Source: Adiantum capillus-veneris (taxonomy: Eukaryota > Streptophyta > Polypodiopsida > Polypodiales > Pteridaceae). Taken from it: a stretch of DNA of 64,000 nt. Of the stretch, positions 20,815-32,430 are shown in pieces; within the stretch, counting starts at the first letter, position 1; every line of letters starts with the position of its first letter. Made by a program: the position numbers and the translations under genes. The stretch covers positions 89,349,384 through 89,413,383 of the forward strand of contig CM043944.1 in the NCBI GenBank assembly GCA_014529385.2, written 5' to 3'. The notes under the pieces are model-generated. The model did no database searches and was not told the origin of the DNA. It saw only the letters and a program-made list of their open reading frames with translations.

Positions 20815-21252
20815 TTAAATTTTTTCCTCATCGAAGACCAAACCCAGAGTGGTCAATTGAGTGAAAATGATATTGAACTCATTAATGTGAGTAGAAATAG
20901 TACCCTCTTCCTTCATACGAAGGTCAAACAGATTTTTCATCAAGAAAACCTTATTAGTGGCACTTTTGTTCTCATAACTGGAACACAACTTATCCCATAC
21001 ATCTCTAGTAGTCCTTTCTCCAACTATAATAAAGTACACAGATTCGGCCAAATGCAAACGGAGGGTAGATTTGGCCTTAGCATCAAGTTTCTCCCACTCA
21101 ACATCTGTATACTCGCCCTCTGGGCGATCCATGATAGGATCCAGCTGGCCTTTTTGTATAAATACATCTTGAATCTGCTCTTTCTAGATAACAAAATTCA
21201 TCCCATCAAATTTTTGGATATTGTAAATATCCTTTTCACCACTAGATGACAT
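20815..21252 (-). pseudogene. copia-2 gag, N-terminal part
   Basis: ATG at 21252 gives MSSSGEKDIYNIQKFDG. An in-frame TAG replaces the Trp expected after FVI. The UBN2-type capsid follows: LRLHLAESVYFIIVGERTT, DVWDKLCSSYENKSATNK, ISTHINEFNIIFTQLTTLG. It stops at VFDEEKI. Read through that stop and across to 43065, the frame reaches LLCSLPSSWDT, the expected next gag block, with a few extra residues at the join. This is the particle protein of copia-2, split by the inversion. Confidence 0.88.
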
Positions 21253-22374
21253 GGCTGCAAGCTAAAGATAATATGGCGATAAACACTGGTAATTTTGGGA
21301 AAATTTCGACAGAGTTTTCCCAAAAAAATTGACAAAATCTCAATCCAAAACTGTCACATGAGATCAGTAATGCATCAAAAGTAATGCTCTCAAAGCATAA
21401 GACAAGTGCATCAATCACTAACTGTCCATAAAAAGTCAAAAAAGCTGACCCAAGACTGCCAACATGGCGTCAAATGCACCTAGTCCTCTCTATACATGTC
21501 CTATGGCAAGGCCACAAAAACGGAGTACTCTAGCAACCTATATCACCAAAAGGATCTCAACATTCGAGAATCCCCCAGCTCAAGAAAACCTCACGCTATC
21601 GACCCTCACAAAAGGTTATGCGAGCAAGAAACCAACCCAGTCTCAAAAAGGGCCTCCGAACCGAGTCTCAGAAACGGTCCAGACTGCCAGAAACAAGCCA
21701 AATCGGCTCCACAAAAGGTACATATGGCAGTCTTCGCAACTCAACGTACATCCATTGTCAACAATATTGCAAGGTGCAGTATACACGCTCAAATAGGCGC
21801 CAAACAAAACGTGCAAGTAGTAAAGAAATCCCTGCGAGGAGTAAAACCACTCTCAAAAGAGCTCAAGCACTATCAAAAGTGCCAAAACAATGCATATGCA
21901 CATCAAGTACTCCCACTGAAACCTGTGCCGATGCAAAACACTGCAACCTGTAAGAAATCTGGATGTCCTGTATGTATGAAAGAACCTATGAGGAGATGGA
22001 TGCCTGAAAAACCTGAGAGAATGTCGATGCAAAAAAGTGCTCCTAATCAGCTCATAACACCGTCTTAATAACACATAATAGCCATAAAACGGCTATATAC
22101 AATCCCAAAATAGTCTCTGAACAACCTGCACCTGTGTCCTATACCTATACTTGTAGATGTAGCAAAAGTGGAGTTGAAAAATACAAATCCTGAAGTGTAG
22201 ATTAGGTGAATCTTTTTTGACTGCACTAACAGCTTCGAAAAGGGGGCAAAACCCCAAGACACTTATTTGAAACGCTCTCGAAATGCTAAATTTGCCGATG
22301 CCAAAATCGAAAACCTGTTTTCACTTTTGAAAGTGCACACGTGCGTAGCCACAAAAACGGCAAGCACAAACCCT
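21253..22374 (-). other. copia-2 untranslated leader, unusually long (1.1 kb)
   Basis: Lies between the primer-binding site and gag. Plus-strand frames at 21464-22068 are antisense to the leader and show no known domain. Confidence 0.65.
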
Positions 22375-22386
22375 GCTCTGATACCA
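22375..22386 (-). other. copia-2 primer-binding site (initiator tRNA-Met)
   Basis: Reads TGGTATCAGAGC on the minus strand, two bases inside the LTR. Confidence 0.95.
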
Positions 22387-22388
22387 GT

Positions 22389-22422
22389 TGAAGGTGCCAC
22401 GAGAAGCGTGTGCGAGTGCAAG

Positions 22423-22501
<79 letters not shown>

Positions 22502-22655
22502 AGAGAGACCTGCTTTGGGTGGAGTGCACAACAACGTTATCCTATTGTGCAAATCCTTATTTTGTTATATTATAGAATAAGTGTATACATGGGTTAAGTT
22601 AGTAGATAGGTTAGTAGTAAATGGGATGTCCAACCAGTTGGTCTGAATCCCAACA
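22389..22655 (-). repeat. copia-2 5' LTR with (GA/CT)n tract
   Basis: 267 bp; on the minus strand it begins TGTTGGGATTCAG and ends CACCTTCA. An ~80-bp (GA)n tract spans about 22426-22507. Confidence 0.93.
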
Positions 22656-23357
22656 GCAGCAGAAAACGGATTTAGCAGAGGCCTTGAAACTAGAGTTGGA
22701 GGAAGTGAAGGGTACACAGCAGAAATAATTGCAGAGTCAATTGCAGCTACATCCGCATGAAGTGGCTAAAGTAAAGATGTCCTTCGGTATGTTTTAGGAT
22801 TGGACCAAGGAATTGGAAGGCATGGCAAATTCTGAGTTAGAACAGATAGCTGTTAGAAATACAGAATTACAAGTTGAGAATGAAATGTTGAAGTAGAGGT
22901 TAAAGCCTTTGGAGGAATTGGAGAAACAGGTTCTAGCTCATGAAGAGATTACTGTCACTGGAGTTCTTATGGATTAAGAGATTTGAATGTGGTGAGACAG
23001 CAGCTAGTGGAAGGAATGCAGGATGTCTGGAAAGCTATGAGGGAGAGATTGACTTTTATAGTCAGATATCCCTATGAAGTTGTAAAAAATGGTTTTGTGA
23101 GTACTTATGAGGTTGGTTTGTTACAAGAGATAGAGAAAGTGAAGAAGGAGAAAGACCTTTGTTTACAACAGGTTGATGAATACAAAATACAGGGTTTGTA
23201 CAGGGATGAAGCAGAGCTATTGAAATCAGATTCTGAGTAGAAGAAATTGGTTGATGTGTCTGTCCAAACTTTGGACACAGATGATAAAGTTCAGAAGTCA
23301 AGTACTAATGAGGATCCATTGGAGGATGAACCTGAGCAAGTGTTTGAAGTTGTTTAG
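22656..23357 (+). pseudogene. gypsy-1 accessory ORF, C-terminal part (coiled coil)
   Basis: Continuation of the ORF running from 48476 to 47203 on the minus strand, broken by copia-2 and displaced by the inversion. Allowing for the 5-bp target copy, the frame passes from HVLLE into KTDLAEALKLELEEVKG. Further segments are Glu/Lys/Leu-rich heptad-like: LEQIAVRNTELQVENEMLK, QEIEKVKKEKDLCLQQVDE. Several single stops occur (about 22728, 22796, 22895, 22977). The acidic tail has LDTDDKVQKSSTNEDPLEDE. No catalytic motif is seen. I do not recognise the family. Confidence 0.65.
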
Positions 23358-23532
23358 ATTGTTGGAATACAAGATATGACTGAGGTGTGAAAAAGATCAG
23401 GCTATGTTGGAACCAGCAACAACTGAAATTCTGTCTGAAGATGTTGTCAAACCTGATTATACAGTCTAGGGTGGTCTAAACTCCATTCGAGTCGGATTTC
23501 TCAGAAATCCACCGCCGGGTGGTGCCATGTAT
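23358..23532 (+). other. gypsy-1 3' non-coding end
   Basis: Between the accessory ORF and the 3' LTR. I see no clear polypurine tract; the stretch before the LTR is GGTGGTGCCATGTAT. Confidence 0.5.
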
Positions 23533-23835
23533 TGACAAGCACACTAGTATGTCAGTTTGTTAATCAATCAGATGTAGTCTGATAGTCAGTCAGATATGCT
23601 TTGTCGGATTGTAGTAGATCGGATTATGGTCAATCGAATTGTAGTAGATCGGATATTTAACAGATAAGTTGTATTCCAAGTTAAATATAGTGGATCCGAA
23701 TTTTGTTTTGAGCTATATTCTTTCTCTATTATGTTTCTTCTGTGTATCACTTGCTGTGTCTGGATATAGTTTGAGTTATGTGAGGTCAAGAGTAGTATTC
23801 TAGTTGAGTTTTCTCTATGTTGATGAACCACAACA
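23533..23835 (+). repeat. gypsy-1 3' LTR
   Basis: 303 bp, TGACAAGCACACTAG...CCACAACA. It matches the 5' LTR (57279-57686, other strand) but lacks about 105 bp of its middle. It is followed by ATTAG (23836-23840); the 5' LTR is bordered by the same 5 bp on its strand (57687-57691). Confidence 0.9.
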
Positions 23836-24601
23836 ATTAGCATTGCCTCTTGTTTCTTTTTAGCATCCATGTTTGCCTGCTTTAACTGTGATTGGTAGCA
23901 CAATATGCAAGACATTTTCTTAGTATTAAACATTAGATTCAATATAATTTTATGTCATAGTCCCTTGTCTAGGTTTATGAATCAAGTAGTATGACTAAGC
24001 TAGTTTGATCAAGTTAGGTGTTAGATATCTTCTCTTAATACCATGATAAGTTACTTCTTAATTGTCAATGGTTACTTTAGGTTCTTAATCCAATTAAGGC
24101 AGCATTGTGTGCAATACACTAGTGCTTTTTACTGAGCTTAATCCCTCTTGACCTTTAGTTTAACTACTATGAAGGGAGTTTCTTATTGTGATGAGCCTGG
24201 GGAGGGTGACAGTGTCAATATGACCCCCTAAAGCTACAAAATTGAAGGGCAATGAAAAACAAACAAACAAAAAACAAAAGTGCCTACAATGTAAAATTTT
24301 AATTTGGTACTTCAGTCACATGTATTGCCTATGGTACTAGAGCCCTACAGGTTTCCAACTTGAACATGAAATACTTTGCTCTCATGATTAAACAACTTAA
24401 TTGACCAGAGAGAATTGAGAAGCTTTCCTATGGTATTAATAATTGACCTCTAGTGCCTCTCAACCGTTAAATTAGCGACCCCAGACTTTGTTTAGTTTTT
24501 TACCGTTTAAACTGCTTATTTGTTTGATTATATTACAGTTTAAAGTTTAGCTGACAAATTGTTTAATATTCTATTACCAATCAATTTGTGTGCCTACTCA
24601 T
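23836..24601. other. gypsy-1 target-site flank, no gene
   Basis: Non-coding. If the inversion is undone this sequence continues from the gag-protease region at 57687, so it may be that element's 3' end. The last bases, CTCAT (24597-24601), are the left target copy of N2. Confidence 0.5.
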
Positions 24602-24873
24602 TGTAATATATGCAAGCGCAAGTTCAATGGTATCTGCCTGGGGGAACACTGTTTATAGCATGCAACTAAGATTTAGTTGGAGTTTAAGTGTTGCATGGCA
24701 AGTTTGGTTATATATGTAAGGCTTCTTTTGAGAATTATATACAAGAAATATTAAGCATAGCATTATTGGGTTTTGTATTTGCTGCTGTGTTGAATTCTCT
24801 CTCTCTCCATCTTGATTTGTACTTGCACGTCATGAGTCCTGCAAGGTGGCATCCAACATAACTCCTCCTATCA
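24602..24873 (+). repeat. N2 5' LTR
   Basis: 272 bp. It has only a short CT run where N1 has a long (CT)n tract. Confidence 0.94.
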
Positions 24874-24875
24874 CT

Positions 24876-24887
24876 TGGTATCAGAGC
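24876..24887 (+). other. N2 primer-binding site (initiator tRNA-Met)
   Basis: TGGTATCAGAGC. Confidence 0.94.
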
Positions 24888-26056
24888 TTTAGACTGTGTT
24901 GCCGGCGCGGGAGCGGCAGCTTGCAAAGGAGCAGCTCATTATCTGGACCTTCATGGTTTTGATCATAACCTCCACCAGAAGGTTCATCCTGGCATGCTGG
25001 TGACTTTTGGACACAGGACCTTTGGACATTTCAGCCTCTTTAGCCTGTTGCGATCGAAGCCTGTCATTGGTGTTGTCATTTGCGCTCGTGATGATTACAG
25101 AAGTTCAGTTCTATTTAAATTTTCACACTGCCTTTAAATTGTCCACCTTATCATTGACCCCTTTTGGCTTTAATCAAGAGCCCATTCACAACCACGATGC
25201 TCAGTAGTGATAATCGGCAAGAAACAAACAGGTTCAACAGTATATTGAGAAGCTACAAGGCAAGTTTTCCAAAAACGCCACCTAATTGTCTTAAGAAATA
25301 GTGGTCAGCACTATCCGATGGTGAAGACTCAAGATATTTTGGAGTCAATGAAGAAGTTGCCATTTTTGCAAAGGTTCTCAGAAACGTCGCTAGACGGTGC
25401 TGAAACGACATCGGTCGACAACGATGGTATCTAGCAAGATCTCAAATGGTGGCAAAGAGGATCTTTTCAAGGTTTTGGATGTTCTCAAGGTTTGCTAAGC
25501 AACAATTACAGCAAGGGAAATCCAAAGCTTTCACAGAATATTAAAGCAAAAGGAAAGTAAGTCAAGACTCATTCAACAATTTGCTTGGAACATCTGGTAG
25601 ATCAACAAGGAATTCAAAATTGTTCAGTGTCATAGATTTGTCATCTTTTGTCTATTGTCAAAACCATCATACAATTTTCAATCAAAGCCTTATTTTAGCC
25701 TATAAATTTGTCAACTATTCCATGATAAATTGTATGGGTTAGACATTGCCACACATGAGTGGTAAGACCTCCCAAAATACCATCTTTTGTTCTCGTCCCA
25801 TTTTTTATTCTACTTCTCGTGAGGTTACTGGGTTTTACTGGGTACGCCTTAAACCCAAGGTTTTTGGAAGTCAACCAAAAACTCCATTTTTGGTAGCTAA
25901 ATATTTGGCCTACACACTATCTGTTCAAGGGGTGGTTTACTGACCTAGCACCAGGTTATGGATACACTAGAAATCCTTGGTTGTGAGAGAACCTAAAACC
26001 CACGGTTGACGAGTACACCAAAAACTCAATTTATCATGATAGGGTTTGTCTAGTTC

Positions 26057-26073
26057 GGGCTTGAGGGGGGGAT
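26057..26073 (+). other. N2 polypurine tract
   Basis: GGGCTTGAGGGGGGGAT immediately before the 3' LTR; nearly the same tract as N1. Confidence 0.88.
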
Positions 26074-26345
26074 TGTTATGTATGCAAGCCCGGGTTCAGT
26101 GGTATCGGCCTATGGGAACATTGTTTATAGCATGCAGGTAAGATCTAGTTGGAGTTTAAGTGTTGCATGGCAAGTTTGGTTATATATGTAAGGCTTCTTT
26201 TGAGAATTATATACAAGAAATATTAAGCATAGCGTTATTGGGTTTTGTATTTGCTACTGTGTCAAATTATCTCTCTCTCCATCTTGCTCTGTACTTGCAC
26301 GTCATCAGTACTGCAAGGTGGCATTCACCATAGCTCCTCCTATCA
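26074..26345 (+). repeat. N2 3' LTR
   Basis: 272 bp, closely matching the 5' LTR; followed by CTCAT (26346-26350). Confidence 0.94.
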
Positions 26346-26350
26346 CTCAT

Positions 26351-26805
26351 TGCATATGCTTTTTAATTATATATGGGATGAAATTACTGTGCCATTTTTG
26401 GTTGATTATGCAGTGTTTGAAGAAAGCTCAAGACTGCAAACTTAGATGCATTTCCACCTCGACGAGCGGGCTTCATCTCACTAGCTTCCAAGGATGGAAT
26501 CTACATCAGGAAGGGGGACACCCTCTGGACACCCTATCACCTTTGACGGACGCGTTATCATTTATTTGAGTCATGGACCGGGCTTGTCGGTGCAATAGTT
26601 GTGTAGGTGATCGCCCATGAGAGGCGCACCACTTATCCCATTTTTACATGATTTTTACTATGATCGGCCACTATGGGCGTCCATGTGTGAATGGGTCAGA
26701 TTGTTATAAAAGATTCATTTTGACCTAAAATCCTCATTCTTTGAGGTGCATGCTAAGAAGTGCTCTTGCTCTACCTCTATCTTCTTCTCCTTCGTGTGCT
26801 CACGG

Positions 26806-26844
<39 letters not shown>

Positions 26845-27880
26845 CTTGAGAGAGAGAGAGAGAGAGAGTGATTGAGCATTGAGGCGCCATCGGCGGCGGC
26901 GAGGCGGTTGAGCATGGCAAGGACAACGGCTCCTTGTTCTTCACAGCATAGGATCCTTTAGGATGGAAAGCATTGAGCGGTGAGTGACCCACCATCCCGC
27001 GGCATCCACTAGGAAATATGTAAGATAGCACGTGCAAACAAAATAAGGTATTTATAATTAGGTACTAATTATAAATCCCTTATTACTAATGGTATTAAAA
27101 TTAAAAGTTATTACTAATGGCTTCAAAAAATTAAAGGTATTCCTAATTCAAAGATTCCCTCAACAACAATAAGAGTGATGCACTAGTCTATAGCCCATAG
27201 CCACAGGCAATGACGAAGCACGTAAATTTGCAGTGTTAGCTATAAAATATGGATGCAACATTGAGAGAGAGAGATAGAGATAGAGAGAGAGAACACTTTG
27301 AAGAGAAGAAAACGCTAAAGGAAAAAAAAAAAGAGAAACACCTATTTATATGGACACAAAAAGTCTTTTGACTTTCTATCTTCATGCGTCTTTTGACTTT
27401 CCATCTTCATATATCTTTTGACTCTCCATCTTCATATGTCTGTTGACTTTTCACTTTCATCTATCTTTTCTTTTCCTAAACTCACCATTCACTTATGCAC
27501 TTATATGTTTTGAGAGAATTTTTATTTTTTAAAGATTGGGGAGACCTAATAGGTACATTTACTAAAAAAATGTCTTTACATAAAGGGTTTTTAATTGAGA
27601 AAGTGAAAATTTTCATACATAAGGGCTAGGTTTTTTAACAAAAATGCATACATAAGGGGTACATATTATACTTGAAATTATATAGGTAAGAGATTATTTA
27701 AATACCTCTTGTTTGCACGCACTATATGCAATTTTTATATAGTGGACCCCACGGGCACACCATTGCTCCTTTGAGCTTGCTCTATAAATGTCTAGTTTTG
27801 TGCTTGCAGCCATTTGTGGCTCACACACGGTGTTTAGCAAGTTCCCAGCCTCCGACACGTGCGACAAAGCGCACATCCCT
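26351..27880. other. Intergenic; (TG)n, (GA)n and a 25-bp minisatellite
   Basis: No gene supported. (TG)n about 26808-26840 followed by (GA)n about 26847-26869; a GA-rich patch at 27262-27291; a 25-bp minisatellite at 27364-27470. A TATA-like CTATAAAT lies at 27781-27788. Confidence 0.6.
27364..27470. repeat. Minisatellite, four copies of a 25-bp unit
   Basis: Unit TCTTTTGACTTTCCATCTTC plus ATATG-like spacer, starting near 27364, 27389, 27414 and 27439, with few changes between copies. Confidence 0.9.
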
Positions 27881-29300
27881 TTTGAGATAACCTCCCCCGG
27901 CCAATCAGAAAGGTCAAAGGAGTCGTTTTCAAAATGGGAGATCAGCCTTGACTTCTAAATATTACACTTGGACCACGAAGCCACAAAAAACATTTGCACA
28001 AGCTCTAGATCTTTCCTGACAACTTGGGGTACGCCTACAAGAAGAGGAGCAAACTGTCAGCAAACAATTTTTCTAGGAGTTGATTATTTCTTGGTAAAGC
28101 CAAGCCTTGCAACTCCCCTCACGCAGTAGTAGCTTCGAGCATCGTGATTAGAGGATGTGATCCTATGGTGAAAAGTAGGAGGGCCAGAGGGCATCCCTTC
28201 TTAAGAGATCTTTTGACCTCAAAGGAGCCCACAATTCTATCATTAAATTAGGAGCTCTAACTTGCTACCAGCCTCCAGTGTGTGTATGACATGACATAGG
28301 CGAGGCCCAAAGCCTAGAGCTTCAATGAAGACTTTTATATATGACCATGTTATTCTGTCATAAGCCTTATCAAGGTCCACAACTGTAGCAGAACACTCTT
28401 GCTTGATGGAGGCTTCTTATTCAATGCCCACCATTGTTGCCAATATGTTGTGATAGATGGACCTTCGTTTAATGAGCCCATGTTGATGGGGAGAGATGAT
28501 CTTGTTCGATAGGGAGCCTAGTCTAAGGGCTACTGCCTTGGAAATAAACTTTAAGCTACCAACATCAGGGTGCCAATGATTGAGTTGAGAACCTCATACC
28601 TATTTGGGGATGGGTTTGATAAGCCCACTCTTCACACTTCTATCCTCGGTAATGGCTTGGTTGGCCAAACGCATGATTGGGACTTTGGGATAATCCCAAA
28701 ATTCTCTAAAGAATTTGGCCATTATCCCATCCCAATTAGGGGAATTTTCCTTGCCAAGGGCTTGCAATGCTAGTGAACATTCACTTTGAAAAATGCCCCT
28801 TCGAGGATGATGGATTTCGACTAGGGAGCCTTCTTCTTGATACTCTTAAGCAAGGTTTTTCTGGCTTCATCCACTTCTCGAGACTGTATCTCTAGCTATT
28901 TAATGATTTGGCTAAGATAGTTCAGCATCAAACCAGCCATCTCATCTTGGTTCTGAACTGCAATCCCTTTCTCATCATAGAGCAAGTGGACTCGGCCTCC
29001 GCTCTTCTTGATTTTCAAATCCCTAAAAAAGTGAGCTTGATTACAGGCTTTTGGTTGTAGAAAAGTCTCCTTGGAGAGAGGCCTTTCCTTCTTGATACCT
29101 TCCAACTATTCATTAGTAAGGTTAGATTTAGTTTCAAGTCATTGCTTGTGCTCATCCTTAGTAGCAATCCCATCTTCTTTTCTGGAGGTAAGCAGCTCCA
29201 CCTTAGCTATGAGATGCTCGAGGTGCACCTCCCTTGATCTTTTAATTCGGGGGCCCCAGATTTTGATTGCTTTCTCAATGCTCTAAGAAATTAGGTCCCA
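27881..29300 (-). pseudogene. LINE-2 ORF2, linker and reverse transcriptase start
   Basis: Matches LINE-1 ORF2 (about 34360-35790) with many stops. Recognisable pieces are ERPLSKETFLQPKACNQAHF, YDEKGIAVQNQDEMAGLMLN, and on the minus strand the RT lead-in and first palm region around 28300-28400. The frame is broken about every 50-100 codons. RT would prime on nicked target DNA; this copy cannot encode it. The match ends at about 27881, within the RT region. Confidence 0.8.
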
Positions 29301-30205
29301 CACATTGTGTTTGTTGAGATCAATAGTTTTTTCTTGGTTAGGTTTCTAAAAAGAGGGTCTTTGAATAGGTTGCCCCTATTACTAGTAGTTTTTTCCCCCT
29401 CTCAGGGTCTATTCCTCCCCTTTATTCTTTGTGTGTTGCATGTGCAAGGGCATGTGTGATCTGATAAAAATTTTGCTAGGACCACCTTCATCTCTAGAAA
29501 CGACGGGATCCAGTCATCTTGGTGCAAGCAATAACATCTGTCAACAAGCCTAGAGGCGGTGTGGGCATACTAAAGACTTGTGTAGGTGAAACTAGGCATG
29601 TTGTTCCATGGGTCTACTTCCCATAGGTTGATCATAGCCCACTTCTCACATAAACTTTACCCTTTAGTCTTTTTCGAGCCAACCAATATACTGGCGAACC
29701 TATTCTTTCCTTTCTCTTATCTACCATATTAGAGTTGCCAACCATCAACCACCTGCTCCTTCAATAGGAGTATCTCTAAGATGCATCCATAATTTAGCTC
29801 TATCTTTTGCATTGCAAGGGCCGTACACATACACTATGGTGAAGGGATGACCTTCCCACTTGATTCTAATCCCAAAGACTCTACCGGAGGGGTGGTTTAG
29901 AACCAACATCGGCTCCAATTTCCTATCAACAATATTGAGGATGCCACCGAAATTGTCACTTCCTTCTCCATAGAATACAAGTCTTTTCCCTAGAGCCTGG
30001 TTTCTTTTGCTACGAGCATCTAGGTGGTGTTCCTCGATGGCCCAAAAAATGATTTCCTTCTCCCTTTTGATTTCCTCCTAGAAGTGGGCACTTTTGTTTC
30101 GGGTCTTCAACCCCTTCACGTTCCAAGATTGGATAGCGAGAGACTCCATGATTATTGAGGGGTTCATTGGGATAGAGAGATCGATTATCAACATCCGAAC
30201 CATGC
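29301..30205 (-). pseudogene. LINE-2 ORF2, AP-endonuclease domain
   Basis: Collinear with LINE-1 36642-35800. The endonuclease start (VQSWNVKGL-like), the NVYGP-like and GDFN-like blocks are recognisable on the minus strand between about 30150 and 29700, with stops and frameshifts. In the family this domain nicks the target. The coding start lies next to the MULE-like insertion at 30215. Confidence 0.75.
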
Positions 30206-30214
30206 CCACACGCC

Positions 30215-30885
30215 CCAGGGGATTCACCATGGAAAAATTACTGCACCACGTAAGTGTAGGGGAGGGGTTTTTCTTTACAAGTTACATAAGTGTATAAGTT
30301 AGGGGAAGGCCCCCAATAATTTATCTCCCAAGCTTCAAAATAAGGGAGGGGGGACTCATATTTAGAGGGTGGGGAACTGACTTGGATTGATTACTTGTAA
30401 CGATTTGTCACCGGTGTGCACTAGAACTCGGATGCATTTTGAGGAAGTTTTTAATCGGGTCACACATCAAATTTTGCATCAAGCCAATCATAGATAAGGA
30501 CTAATTTGGAGTAGGTCGAGGGTTGATCTACACCAAATTTGGATGGGTCAGAATTGGATGAGTAGCCAGAGTGCACGCTGATCCGGCACATAGTTTGAAA
30601 GTCAAACTAAGACACATTGAGGTTACATCTAGTTATCAACAAACGTGGCTCCTTAGTACATTGTCAATAACTATGCTACACACTCTTTGACTAGTTTTAC
30701 TCAGTTAGATCATGCGAGACCTAAATTTTATATGTAAGATAGGGGTAGATAGTTTTCTTCATTGATTTTCATATAAACATATAAAGGGGGGTCATATTTC
30801 CTAAAATGAGCGTATATAGGGGTTTTATCAAAGATGTCCGCTCGCAGGTGGCATCCCGTTTTGTATATAGAGTGAATCCCCCAGG
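30215..30885. mobile_element. Small TIR element inserted in LINE-2, MULE-like
   Basis: LINE-2 and LINE-1 match on both sides but LINE-2 has 671 extra bases here. Ends are CCAGGGGATTCAC (left) and, on the other strand, CCTGGGGGATTCAC (right). Flanks CCACACGCC (30206-30214) and CCACACCCC (30886-30894) look like a 9-bp duplication with one change, the size made by Mutator-like transposases. It has no transposase. TIRs are only about 14 bp, shorter than classical MULEs, so the class is tentative. Confidence 0.6.
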
Positions 30886-30894
30886 CCACACCCC

Positions 30895-32400
30895 ATCTCC
30901 TTGGTCCCAGGAGAGTTTGAGGGTCCCAAGTTAGGGGATTTCTTTTCTTGCAGTATTGCAAATGGTTTGTGTAGTGGGACAATACACACCCCTTCTTTCA
31001 GAGAGGTGGAGGATGGAGAAAATCCCTTCCCCTTCAAGTTTCTTGCATCCACAAGCGATCTGGAGTTTGTTGCCACTACCTTCACCCTTTTGACTCTCTT
31101 CAGACCAGGGACATGAACAGCCAATGCAGTTGACATTGTCAGAAACTTCGGGGTAGAAGTAGGAACAATGACAACATTATCATTGTATGAACCTTCGGGG
31201 ATTCGTTGTGTGGAATTTTATTTCTCCACAATCTTTTCCTAAACCTTGATGTCCATCTTGTCACATACAATATCCTCTTTATCCTCCCCTGCCCTTGCCC
31301 CTTTGTTACTCTCTACCTATTTTTCCATCCCCTCTATCGGGTTTTCCCTTTCACTGGGGGACTTGTGCTATTGGAGTTGTAGTGACATTGGCCTTCATAG
31401 GGCAATCCTTGTCAAAGTGTCCAAATTTGTTGCATTCAAAACATGCTCCAAAGTATGTCTCAAAATTCAGTAGAATAGTAAAAATTCCAACTCCAACATT
31501 GATTACCATGCTCTTAGGTGGCATTTTAGAAACATTCCAACCTATACAAATCCTGTTTGAGGCCTTGCCTAAACCTCTCTTGTTAGATACAAATAAGGGG
31601 TTGCCAGTTCATTGGCAAGCATCCTGAGATTTTCCACATCCAGGTAGGCAGCCCCATAAACTCAAACCAGACCGGGTGAAACCCTTGTAGGGATTTGACC
31701 GAGTCAAAAACTGGCTCCCATGGAACCACACAGACCATAGTCCTATTAAATACAAGGAGCCCATTTTCAAGGATCTTTTCCGCATCAAAGGCCTCTTTGA
31801 ATCTTATTAAACAAAAAATTTTGGCTAGGTAAGAGATACTTTCAATTGCTCCTCCATGTGCGAGGATTTGCGATCCTTGAAGCCGCTGAATCATCTCAAA
31901 TCTCTTCGAAAAGCTTAGCTTGCATGGCTAACTGCTTTTTGATCAGTGCGCTACAGTTATAGCCACAACAACCTCCACTTGCTGCGGCAAAGACTTTTTT
32001 AAAGCAGTAAAGGCCCAATCTGCCAACCCGTCTTCAACAAACCCATTGCAATCCACTTGGGAGCAGGTTCTTTTGTTGCTATTAGGGCCGGTCTCAATAA
32101 TTTTGTTGACTTCCTTGAGCTCCTTCTCCTTCTTCCACCGACATGACAACCTCCTTCTCTGGTATTTTTTCTACCGCCAACATATATGAGAATTGGACTA
32201 TATTCTCATCCATGGCCAGGTTGTTGAGTTCCATTAAGAATCGCTGCCAAGAGGAAAGTTGGGGGGGCAGGGAAGGAGCGGGAGCATCAAAAGTCAAGCG
32301 ATTAATAGTTTCCACCACAAGTGAAGCGATTATTTGGTGAAAAGAAGTAAAGTTGACGAGGGTGTGATTAATATGTAGACATACATTGCATAGCGCAAGG
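30895..32400 (-). pseudogene. LINE-2 ORF1
   Basis: Order on the minus strand: MELNNLAMDENIVQFSYML (about 32240); a deletion relative to LINE-1 near 32130; KELKEVNKIIETGPNSNK; then MIQRLQGSQILAHGGAIES and FNRTMVCVVPWEPVFDSV (DUF4283-like). A CCHC region is recognisable near 31430. The Lys/Arg-rich tail reads VPGLKRVKRVKVVATNS (31110-31060). The part across about 31200-31120 is continuous, with TPKF at the place where LINE-1 is cut by CACTA-B. Several frameshifts and stops. Confidence 0.82.
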
Positions 32401-32430
32401 GGTGGGGACAAAAAAACAATTAATAGCACA

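Larger units (their letters stand above)
20790..22655 (-). mobile_element. copia-2, 5' part (LTR, leader, gag start)
   Basis: Minus strand: LTR 22655-22389, initiator-Met primer-binding site, 1.1-kb leader, then gag to about 20815, where the element ends at the breakpoint. The LTR closely matches the copia-2 3' LTR at 46877-47202, including a (CT)n tract at the same place. The gag frame continues in phase at 43065. Confidence 0.92.
24602..26345 (+). mobile_element. Complete non-autonomous LTR retrotransposon N2
   Basis: 1744 bp. LTRs 24602-24873 and 26074-26345, with TGTWATRTATGCAAG starts and CCTATCA ends. The perfect target duplication CTCAT is at 24597-24601 and 26346-26350. The primer-binding site TGGTATCAGAGC (24876-24887) and the polypurine tract GGGCTTGAGGGGGGGAT (26057-26073) are present. 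It has no coding capacity. It shares GCATGGCAAGTTT, the CT-rich block and the polypurine tract with N1. The interior blocks around TGTTCAGTGTCATAG and GTGGTAAGACC are also shared with N1, in the same order. Confidence 0.95.
27881..32430 (-). mobile_element. LINE-2 (L1 type), 3'-truncated, with MULE-like insertion
   Basis: Minus strand, collinear with LINE-1: ORF1 (32400-30890), endonuclease (about 30180-29700) and the start of RT (to 27881), where the match stops abruptly. The C-terminal half of ORF2 and the 3' end are missing. Its value is that it shows the uninterrupted ORF1 order around the CACTA-B insertion site of LINE-1. Confidence 0.85.

Noticed and set aside
21496-22068. 190-residue plus-strand ORF as a host gene
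   Set aside because: Antisense to the copia-2 leader, no domain, overlapping open frames in other phases.
30215-30885. hAT element with 8-bp duplication
   Set aside because: The flanking repeat fits 9 bp with one change better, and the ends lack hAT-type CA(G)RNG termini.
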